Shown piece after piece: positions 7,281-13,812 of a stretch of DNA of 64,000 nt. Position 1 is the stretch's first letter; each line of letters opens with the position of its first letter. The stretch lies in contig NZ_FNWI01000004.1 of NCBI RefSeq assembly GCF_900106855.1, positions 1 through 64,000 of the forward strand. The letters are read 5' to 3'. This DNA comes from Varibaculum massiliense (GTDB taxonomy: Bacteria; Actinomycetota; Actinomycetes; Actinomycetales; Actinomycetaceae). Made by a program: the position numbers and the translations under genes. Below the pieces are notes generated by a model. It did not search any database. It was not told where the DNA came from and worked only from the letters and a program-made list of their open reading frames with translations.

Positions 7281-7977
7281 TTGACACCTCGGTTTTTTCA
7301 ACCCAAGCTTTCCAAGCATCGGGAATGTTGAACACATTCAGCTGGCGATCATCGTTGACACGCCACGTCCCGTAAATCTTGGGGTGAAGTCCGCTCTCCC
7401 GTAGCTGCGTCCTTCTCTCATACCCATTCACGGCGATGAACGACACGGCCGCCCACGGAATCGTTGCCGCAATCTGTACTTCCGCCTGCGGATCAGTCGT
7501 CAAACATGACGGCAGTTTCACAGCAGACCGCGAGAATACTTGACCCGATTTCGTCTGTGCTTCTTCAGCAAACATGGCCTGAACTGCTGGCAATCCTCTC
7601 AGATCTTCCACCCTCATACTTATGGAGAGACTAGAAGCGGCATTAGTTGGGTAGAAGAACATCTGCTCCTCGGATAGGTAGGAGAGCTGTGAAATCGGAA
7701 TGAAAAGTAGGGCGATGTCTGAACCGTTCTTAATTAGTTTTTCGCGGTAACGGTACATCATCTTAAAGTTTGGGAACGAGAACGAGAAGCAAGACATGTC
7801 TTTCCGACGGTCAAGTCGCAATTCATCCAACGCCATAAATTGTGTGTCGTCTGAGGCTTCGAGCTCCCTGCGAGGAACAATGCCCTTACTTTTAATTTGT
7901 TCCAGGTTAGATAATGGAGTGAAGTGAACCAGATAATTAACCCCTCTTTCTTCTAGGTAACGCAAAATCTCTTTCAT
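7270..7977 (-). CDS. darT1: DarT1-like ADP-ribosyltransferase toxin
   Basis: A 235-residue DarT-family protein (DUF4433-like fold). Residues 14-33 carry the NAD-binding opening (Y-L-V-H-F-T-P-L-S-N-L-E-Q-I with His18, then K-G-I-V-P-R), residues 52-80 the R-rich segment and F-x-x-F-K-M-M-Y-R-Y (NAD-loop region), and residues 162-176 D-P-Q-A-E-V-Q-I-A-x-x-I-P, where Glu166 matches the catalytic glutamate. DarT enzymes ADP-ribosylate DNA bases; those paired with NADAR antitoxins are DarT1 enzymes acting on guanine. GGAGAGG precedes the ATG at 7977. The toxin gene comes first and the antitoxin gene follows with overlap. Nothing suggests inactivation. Likely roles are phage defence or plasmid-like addiction. 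Confidence 0.8.
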   Translation of the reverse strand: MKEILRYLEERGVNYLVHFTPLSNLEQIKSKGIVPRRELEASDDTQFMALDELRLDRRKDMSCFSFSFPNFKMMYRYREKLIKNGSDIALLFIPISQLSYLSEEQMFFYPTNAASSLSISMRVEDLRGLPAVQAMFAEEAQTKSGQVFSRSAVKLPSCLTTDPQAEVQIAATIPWAAVSFIAVNGYERRTQLRESGLHPKIYGTWRVNDDRQLNVFNIPDAWKAWVEKTEVSNGE

Positions 7978-8019
7978 CTCGTCCTCTCCAATTTAATATG
8001 TGAAAACTAAATATCGTCA

Positions 8020-8072
8020 GCTAACCGTTAGCTTAGCCGGTATCACTTAGCATTTTAATTCGTCAGATTATA
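8020..8072 (-). promoter_or_regulatory. candidate promoter and operator of the DarT1/NADAR operon
   Basis: On the minus strand TATAAT (8067-8072) is a perfect -10 box, about 90 bases before the toxin start; the -35 region is weak. Downstream of it lies the palindrome GCTAACCGTTAGC (8020-8032), placed as an operator would be. Both are direct sequence observations; function is inferred. Confidence 0.45.
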
Positions 8073-8253
8073 CTCAAGGGTTAGTTTAATGGTGTCCTTG
8101 TTATAGAAGCGAAACCTCGATTATGTCTCTTCGACGTTTGGAAAATCGTTCATACCTCGAATTTATACCTGTGAATTCCTGCACTCGAAATAATTACCAC
8201 GTCTGGCAGTCGAATTGTGCTGACAGAGCAAAAAGATTAAACGGACGTTCGGA

Positions 8254-8409
8254 ATGGCGCGGTTCTTCTCCTTCGACGCCACCAAGGCATACGGTACTGG
8301 AGCAGAACACACCGTTGCAGAAAACCAGATCATTCACCTCGGCGAAGATGCCGAAGCGCTCTACGGATTCACATGGAATACCGAGGAAGTAGGAGAGCGA
8401 ACAAAGTGA
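8254..8409 (+). pseudogene. short remnant ORF preceding an HTH gene
   Basis: 51 codons in good codon style (M-A-R-F-F-S-F-D-A-T-K-A-Y-G-T-G), ending in a TGA that overlaps the GTG of the following HTH gene (GTGA). Translational coupling of this sort shows that it was the 3' end of a real upstream cistron. There is no ribosome site before the ATG at 8254, and an in-frame stop lies at 8221, so the original 5' part is probably lost. No family is recognised. Codon usage favours C in third positions, unlike the toxin genes beside it. Confidence 0.45.
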
Positions 8410-8630
8410 CCATCACCTTCAAACCCTTATGGAAACTCCTCATCGACCGCGACATGACCCGCGAAGACCTACGTCGCCAAACCAGGCTATCACCAGCGAC
8501 CATCGCCAAGCTCGGACGTGATGGTAACGTCACCACCGACGTGCTTGCCCGAATCTGTACCGCACTTGAGTGCGATGTTGCCGACATTTGTGCCGCAGTT
8601 GCGCTGAACGAGGACGGGGTCAATGACTAA
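8406..8630 (+). CDS. Cro/C1-type helix-turn-helix protein
   Basis: A 74-residue HTH regulator of the short XRE/HTH_26 type: F-K-P-L-W-K-L-L-I-D-R-D-M-T-R-E-D-L-R-R (helices 1-2), L-S-P-A-T-I-A-K-L-G-R-D-G-N-V-T-T (recognition helix and turn), then V-L-A-R-I-C-T-A-L-E-C-D-V-A-D-I (helices 4-5), the canonical ending of the fold. The GTG at 8406 overlaps the preceding stop and the gene's own stop overlaps the next start (8623), so it is the middle gene of a tight three-cistron operon. The partner downstream looks like a truncated helicase. It probably autoregulates that operon; without intact partners it may be an orphan. Confidence 0.75.
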   Translation: MTITFKPLWKLLIDRDMTREDLRRQTRLSPATIAKLGRDGNVTTDVLARICTALECDVADICAAVALNEDGVND

Positions 8631-8718
8631 CAGCTTTGACTTCGGCCACGCGAACGCAGGACAGCGTAAAGCAATCGAAACAACCATAATGTCAATAAAA
8701 CCTACAGCAGACCCTTAA
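8623..8718 (+). pseudogene. 5' fragment of a UvrD-like helicase gene
   Basis: 31 codons starting at an ATG that overlaps the HTH stop. The first residues, F-D-F-G-H-A-N-A-G-Q-R-K-A-I-E-T-T, match the opening of UvrD/PcrA-type superfamily-1 helicases (N-x-x-Q-x-x-A-I just before the Walker A loop). The expected G-P-G-T-G-K-T never appears; the frame runs into I-M-S-I-K-P and stops. The rest of the helicase has been deleted. Together with 8254-8630 it is the relic of a helicase-containing operon, perhaps a defence system. The match is short, so confidence is moderate. Confidence 0.55.
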
Positions 8719-8754
8719 TGCCTGTAGCCCACTGTTCAAACGGAAAGTCGCAGC

Positions 8755-8907
8755 CTACGCTCGAGTCTCTACAGGTCTGGAAGAACAAGCTAGTAGCTTG
8801 AGTTCAGAACCCAGTACTCGCATGGAGCGGTTAATATCCGCGATCGCGCGCTTAAACTCTCGCTCACCCTCCAGACCAATACGCAGGCCAAATGAGCTAT
8901 CAGACAC
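8755..8907 (-). pseudogene. 5' fragment of a phage tail tape measure protein gene
   Basis: AAGGAGG (8917-8923) precedes a GTG at 8907. The translation opens S-S-F-G-L-R-I-G-L-E-G-E-R-E-F-K-R-A-I-A and continues D-I-N-R-S-M-R-V-L-G-S-E-L-K-L, which is the typical N-terminus of tape measure proteins of siphophage prophages (G-x-E-G-E-x-E-F-K, then D-I-N-x-x-x-x-V-L-G-S-E). After about 39 residues the sequence departs from the family and ends at 8755. A real tape measure gene runs for kilobases, so this is a deletion remnant. It lies opposite the exporter operon and matches the tail chaperone remnant at 12636-12946 in orientation. Confidence 0.7.
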
Positions 8908-8941
8908 GTGCTTAACCTCCTTACAACATGGCTAAAATCCC

Positions 8942-8970
8942 TTGACGCAACTGCAGGCGTAAGCGTAAAT
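8942..8970 (+). promoter_or_regulatory. candidate promoter of the exporter-phospholipase operon
   Basis: TTGACG (8942-8947), a 17-base spacer and GTAAAT (8965-8970) form a plausible sigma-70-type promoter about 65 bases ahead of the ATPase start at 9035. The -10 box is only a fair match. Confidence 0.4.
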
Positions 8971-9034
8971 TCTGAATTAAAAATGAGTTTAGTCACTTTT
9001 GATCCATTACAATAACGTAAAAAGAGTAACACAG

Positions 9035-9724
9035 ATGAACACGATGATTTCTTGCTCTGAGGTTTCGTTTAAGTTTCCAGGAGCTAGGATTGATCGGGTT
9101 ATTTTCGACGAGATGACTGCGTCTTTTGATGCGGGAATGTTTCATGCGGTGATGGGGCCGTCTGGCTCGGGTAAAACCACTCTGTTAAGTTTGCTAGATG
9201 GTTCCCTTGCTCCCGATCACGGAACGATCATGCTAGCTGGGCGCCCCATCGAATCGTATTCACGACGCGAGCTACGTTCACGCTTGTTGGCTCGGATTTA
9301 TCAGGATTATCGACTGGTGCCCTTTTTGAGTGCGGTGGATAACGTGCGCCTAGCACAGCAGGCAGCCGGTAGCTTAGGTAGCCATCCGCTTTTAGCTTTG
9401 GAGTATTTAGAGCGTCTTGGGGTTAAAGACTTAGCGGAGTATCCGGTGGATAATCTATCGGGAGGCGAAGCGCAGCGAGTAGCAATTGCGCGGGCTTTGA
9501 TTAATTCTCCACAAGTCTTGCTTGCAGACGAGCCTACCGGGGCTTTGGATGAGAAAAACTCTCATGAAATCGGTATTCTACTGCGTGAATTGTCGCATGA
9601 GTTAAACGTTTGTTTAGTGGTAGTCACGCATGATCCTGCTTTAGCCGCGCTTGCTGACCGGGTAGTGGAAGTGAACGATTATCGCTTGCGTGAAAAACAG
9701 CTCGCGCCTGCGACAGCCTACTGA
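9035..9724 (+). CDS. ABC transporter ATP-binding protein (MacB/LolD type)
   Basis: A 229-residue nucleotide-binding subunit. Walker A GPSGSGKTT is at 41-49, the Q-loop Y-Q-D-Y at 89-92, the signature LSGGE at 141-145, Walker B VLLADEPTGALD at 161-172 and the switch His in V-V-T-H-D at about 199. The P-T-G-A-L-D form of Walker B is typical of ATPases that pair with FtsX/MacB-fold permeases, and such a permease follows nine bases later. The ATG at 9035 follows A-A-G-A-G with normal spacing; ATG 9044 is an alternative. Such pairs are mechanotransmission exporters acting on peptides, lipids or antibiotics at the membrane. It is the first gene of a three-gene operon ending in a phospholipase. Confidence 0.9.
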   Translation: MNTMISCSEVSFKFPGARIDRVIFDEMTASFDAGMFHAVMGPSGSGKTTLLSLLDGSLAPDHGTIMLAGRPIESYSRRELRSRLLARIYQDYRLVPFLSAVDNVRLAQQAAGSLGSHPLLALEYLERLGVKDLAEYPVDNLSGGEAQRVAIARALINSPQVLLADEPTGALDEKNSHEIGILLRELSHELNVCLVVVTHDPALAALADRVVEVNDYRLREKQLAPATAY

Positions 9725-9733
9725 GGTGAGATT

Positions 9734-12058
9734 ATGGGATGGCGTCTAACCTGGGGCTGCGTAAAAGCGAACCTCAAGCTAGTGGTAGGCTTTTTTATTT
9801 GTCTGCTTGCGCTGTCTTTCACCGCGATTTTTTTGAATAATATCGCCACTGTTTATCGTCAAACGGTAGCTGAGGATACGCGAGTCACATATGGAGGGTT
9901 TGCCTACCGTATCGGGGCTACCACCCAAAATGCCAAACAACTGTTAAACTCCGCGACCGCTGGTCAAAATCTGGTGCCGGTTATCACCACCACCTGCCAG
10001 CTTGACTATGGTGAGAGTAGGGCAGATGCGGAGTGGAAGCGTTCTGGAGCCGGCTTTGATTATGGACGCTTACGGAAAGGAAAACGCGCCACCACTAATA
10101 ATGAAGTAGAGATTTCCCAGTCCCTTGCCGCGCGCAGCCATATTGGGCTGGGAGGTGAGATTGCCTGTGATGGTAGGCGCTTTCAGGTAGTGGGCATTAG
10201 TGTTTTGCCAGCGCGCCGGTCAGAAGTGTATTTATCAACCCGCCTGGATTCCTCAACCGACGCGGCTAACGTCACCAACTGGGTAACTAACACCGATATA
10301 GCTAATTCAAATTATCGTCCACTCTTCGATCGCGGAGAATTGCGTAAAGTCTCGCTAGATTACGCGATTCGCTATGCACAGGAATCAGCAGAGCCAGGAT
10401 TTGTTGCAAACGCTCTGATTATCTCCCATCTATTGCTCGCAACTGTCGGGATTGTGCTACTGCTAGGATTTTTAGCATTTCGACGTTCTACTGCAAAATT
10501 GCGGCAGGCACTCCTGGCAGCCGGTTTTAGCAGCCTGAAAACAAGCTTGCTTAGCCTCGTGCCTCTTTTCCTGTCCCTGTTTAGCGGGGTTCTTCTTGGA
10601 GCTTTAGGCGGTTATTTGGCGCTATTTACCTGGCGAGATCAGATTGCGCTTCGTTTTGAACAAGTTTGGGATGCGGTATCGCTAAGCGGCGATTATCGGG
10701 CTTTACTCGAACTAGTCGCTTATTTCGTGGGCGCACTAGCGATATATGTGTTTGCACTTTATTTAAGCGCTTATCGTTCAATTAAAACTAGGGCATCTAA
10801 ATCTAGTAATCGCGAGTTAAAAGCCGAGCTTATCGCAGGTCTCGCGTTGCTGGGTGTGGGAGTTTTATGCAGCTTCTTAACTAGTTCAAATGTCGCTGTC
10901 TTGTATTACATTGCGCTAGCCGCAATCGGGATCGGGGTTGCACTGCTCGGATGTGCGCTGCCCTTCTACGTTTATAAATCCCCTTTACGCCTAGCCGCTT
11001 ACCGTGCTAGCGTACATAGTTTTATTCTCGGGCCAATCATCTGCCTGCTTTGCATCCTCGCCACTCTCGGAGGCACTAACGCTACCATGCAGCAAAGAGC
11101 TCTCACCGTCGGTAAACCCAACGCTGACAGTTACCTCACCGTTTCGTTTATTAACGATGCAGACGTGACCTATCTGAAAACTCGTTTCCCGCAGATCATG
11201 ACCCATGCCATCATGTTTGGGTTCCCGGAAAAATCAGAACACTCTTTGCGCGTTGCAGAAGGTGCCTACGCAGCCTGCATCCATCAAAATTCCAATAGCG
11301 ACAGGTGTCACCAGTGGATGACACTGGTGGGCTTTGTCCTATCCGAAAACGGTAAAGAGCTAACCGGAAAAATCTCTCCAGAACTCGCCGACACCCAAGA
11401 CTCTACCGAATACGCCCTGGTTATTTTTGGCCCCAATCTGGATAAGCCAGAAGAAACCATTCCCGTTACACTGCCCAAAAAGGTAGACGAACGCCTCGAC
11501 TATGCAGAATTACCTGGCTGGGTAGCTAACCCTCAAGACCCAATCTTTAGCAATAAAGGATTTACTATCGGGATAGAAAGACGCCTATACATCCCGGACT
11601 TTTCACACTACCCCGCAGACCAGCAACAACAATTCAAATCTGTGGCCCAACAGCTCTCATCCGATCTGGCCTTATCAGAACCTCTCGGCACCAACAGTCA
11701 AACCCTAGACATCATCAACTGGTTAATCCTTGCCATCGAAACTGCTCTCGGCCTACTACTTATCTATATCGGCACCACCATCACCACCAAAAACAGCCAT
11801 GCCCTAGTTAGCACCCTGAGAGACTACGGTTACCCGCCTCATAAACTAGCCGCCATACGTTTAACTCAATTAGCCCCCTATCTAGCCGCAGTGGTGGCTG
11901 GTTCGCTTATCGGCCGAATAATGCTAAGACCAGTTGTTGCCGGCCGTGCAGTACCCGAAAACATTTCCCCAGACTGGACATGGATTCTACCAGCCATTAT
12001 TATCGCGGCTGTCGTTGGCCTTACCCTCGTCCCTAAAACAGTAAAAAGTCCGGGATAA
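9734..12058 (+). CDS. FtsX/MacB-like ABC transporter permease
   Basis: A 774-residue integral membrane protein. One helix lies near the N-terminus (about 14-34), followed by an extracellular domain of about 190 residues, a group of six or so helices between about 225 and 455, a second extracellular domain (about 460-660) and three helices at the C-terminus (about 670, 705 and 750). Two FtsX-like blocks separated by external domains match the large 10-helix permeases of the BceB/YtrF-like group. No two-component system lies beside it, so resistance sensing is not indicated. It follows the ATPase by nine bases (GAGGTGAG before the ATG), and the phospholipase gene follows after 11. Substrate unknown; the linked secreted enzyme may exploit or protect against the same target. 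Confidence 0.85.
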   Translation: MGWRLTWGCVKANLKLVVGFFICLLALSFTAIFLNNIATVYRQTVAEDTRVTYGGFAYRIGATTQNAKQLLNSATAGQNLVPVITTTCQLDYGESRADAEWKRSGAGFDYGRLRKGKRATTNNEVEISQSLAARSHIGLGGEIACDGRRFQVVGISVLPARRSEVYLSTRLDSSTDAANVTNWVTNTDIANSNYRPLFDRGELRKVSLDYAIRYAQESAEPGFVANALIISHLLLATVGIVLLLGFLAFRRSTAKLRQALLAAGFSSLKTSLLSLVPLFLSLFSGVLLGALGGYLALFTWRDQIALRFEQVWDAVSLSGDYRALLELVAYFVGALAIYVFALYLSAYRSIKTRASKSSNRELKAELIAGLALLGVGVLCSFLTSSNVAVLYYIALAAIGIGVALLGCALPFYVYKSPLRLAAYRASVHSFILGPIICLLCILATLGGTNATMQQRALTVGKPNADSYLTVSFINDADVTYLKTRFPQIMTHAIMFGFPEKSEHSLRVAEGAYAACIHQNSNSDRCHQWMTLVGFVLSENGKELTGKISPELADTQDSTEYALVIFGPNLDKPEETIPVTLPKKVDERLDYAELPGWVANPQDPIFSNKGFTIGIERRLYIPDFSHYPADQQQQFKSVAQQLSSDLALSEPLGTNSQTLDIINWLILAIETALGLLLIYIGTTITTKNSHALVSTLRDYGYPPHKLAAIRLTQLAPYLAAVVAGSLIGRIMLRPVVAGRAVPENISPDWTWILPAIIIAAVVGLTLVPKTVKSPG

Positions 12059-12069
12059 GGACATAAACC

Positions 12070-12593
12070 ATGAAGAAGATATTTGCATGCTCTGCAGCTT
12101 TTGCGGTCGCTTTACTGATACATATACCGCTAGTTTCAAGCGCAGCAGAAAATGATTCCATCCCTATTGCCAATAGCTCACAAGAAGTATTGTCTAATGA
12201 AATCGTTAAATATGTTGATAAATCTGACAATCATTATTTCTTCAATAGCTACAAAGCAAATATGAGTAACGCATCTCCAGATGTCATAGAAGCGGGACCT
12301 ACTTTAATGAAGTGCAGTCGACTTATTTCCCGACAGGAGAACGAACTGCGGTGCCTGTTTACGGTAACTGGTGTGGCCCTGGCTATGGAAAAGGAACCCC
12401 AGTGGATGTCCTGGACACAGCTTGTATGCACCATGACCACTGCTACGGCAAGCAAGGATACTTCTCCTGCCCCTGTGACAAAGCACTAATTCAAGAAATT
12501 GACGCAAACTACAACCGGATGAAACCAGGTAAAGAGCAAAAAATAGCTAGCGCTATTAAATCTGTATTCTGGCTCAACTCTAAACGCTGCTAG
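12070..12593 (+). pseudogene. secreted phospholipase A2-like protein, frameshifted
   Basis: The first frame (from ATG 12070, AAGGA upstream) encodes a signal peptide (M-K-K then AFAVALLIHIPLV, cleavage near V-S-S-A-A) and about 75 further residues. The second frame (12312-12593) encodes the catalytic domain: [14 protein letters not shown], then [12 protein letters not shown] with the His-Asp pair and paired cysteines, then C-P-C-D-K-A-L, as in bacterial secreted PLA2. A single-base loss somewhere between about 12240 and 12340 (frame 1 to frame 3) would explain the split; no slippery heptamer is present there. If real it is a pseudogene; a sequencing error is possible. Family activity: hydrolysis of the sn-2 ester of phospholipids. 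Confidence 0.7.
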
Positions 12594-12635
12594 CTAGAGC
12601 TTACAAAACACGGCCCAGAGAATCACCCTAGAAAA

Positions 12636-12946
12636 CTATCCCAATCCGGCTGGGATGATTTCGTCAATAGAGGTTTCCCTATAAGGTCGGCTGATGCCTT
12701 GTTCTTGCCTCCAGGCTTCGATTAGATCGAGCAACTCGCCGAACACCATCAAGTCAATCTCGGTAGGACGCAAGTTTAGGTGGGATAGTGCGTGGTAGGT
12801 GATGCGGGGGAATACCACAACCAAAGATGCCTCTTGGCTGTGGTCTAGTCGTTTCCCGGTTTGTCTTCACTGAGGATGTTGCGGCGGGTGCCACGGATCA
12901 GAGCTTCAGTAATCGCATCCTTATACTCAGGAAAATCCGCCAGAAC
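12636..12946 (-). pseudogene. phage tail assembly chaperone G/GT remnant
   Basis: On the minus strand, a frame that is open where the IS end begins (12946) reads V-L-A-D-F-P-E-Y-K-D-A-I-T-E-A-L and stops at 12845, just after the slippery heptamer GGGAAAC. In the -1 frame the reading continues without a stop to 12636, through L-S-H-L-N-L-R-P-T-E-I-D-L-M-V-F-G-E-L and L-I-E-A-W-R-Q, which resembles the second tail chaperone of siphophages. The arrangement copies lambda G and GT: a short product and a longer one made by frameshifting. Its 5' part was removed where the IS3 remnant lies. The tape measure gene that should follow is found only as a fragment at 8755-8907. Confidence 0.6.
12851..12857 (-). 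other. slippery heptamer for programmed -1 frameshifting
   Basis: GGGAAAC read in the zero frame as G-GGA-AAC, one sense codon before the TAG at 12845-12847. A one-base backward slip reads GGG-AAA and enters an open frame of 72 codons. The heptamer closely resembles the lambda G/T site (GGGAAAG). Confidence 0.6.
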
Positions 12947-12996
12947 TGAAGCGTACTGGGTTTTGTTCTGTTTGAGTAGATGGGAAAATCTGGATT

Positions 12997-13307
12997 ATGC
13001 CTAAGAAATTTGATCAGGATGCGAAGGATCGTGTGGTTCGTCTTGTTGAGGATCGGGTTCTTGCGGGGAATTTGTCATTGCAGAAAGCGTGTCAGGTGGT
13101 TGCGCCAAGGCTTGGTGTTTCCTGGCATACTGCTCGCCAGTGGGTGCAGCGCTCTCGTCGGGAGGGTCGTGTTCACCGTTTAGAAGAGGACGTGATTGTT
13201 GAGAATGCTAGGTTGCGGCGTGAGAATCAGCAGCTGCGTGATACGAACGAGTTACTCAAAGCGGCGCCGGCTTTTTTCGCGTCAGAACTCGACCCGCAAC
13301 GTCGGAA

Positions 13308-13311
<4 letters not shown>
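12997..13311 (+). CDS. IS3-family transposase OrfA
   Basis: A 104-residue OrfA of the IS3 type: an N-terminal HTH (P-K-K-F-D-Q-D-A-K-D-R-V-V-R, then L-S-L-Q-K-A-C-Q-V-V-A and V-S-W-H-T-A-R-Q-W-V) followed by a leucine-zipper region (L-R-R-E-N-Q-Q-L-R-D-T-N-E-L-L-K). Its TGA overlaps the orfB ATG (ATGA at 13308-13311), as usual for the family. It binds the IS ends and normally joins OrfB by frameshifting. It appears intact, but its OrfB partner is destroyed, so it could only act as a residual binding protein. Confidence 0.8.
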
Positions 13312-13766
<455 letters not shown>

Positions 13767-13812
13767 GTCTGTTCAACCTGCTTTGTGCTTTCTAAGTGCT
13801 TAGAATAAATGT

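Noticed and set aside
8123..8392. An 89-codon plus-strand frame
   Set aside because: The overlapping frame at 8254-8409 has protein-like text and couples to the HTH gene; this frame has neither ribosome site nor family features.
12290..12345. Programmed -1 frameshift in the phospholipase gene
   Set aside because: No X-XXY-YYZ heptamer is present in the zero frame; a simple base loss or sequencing error explains it better.
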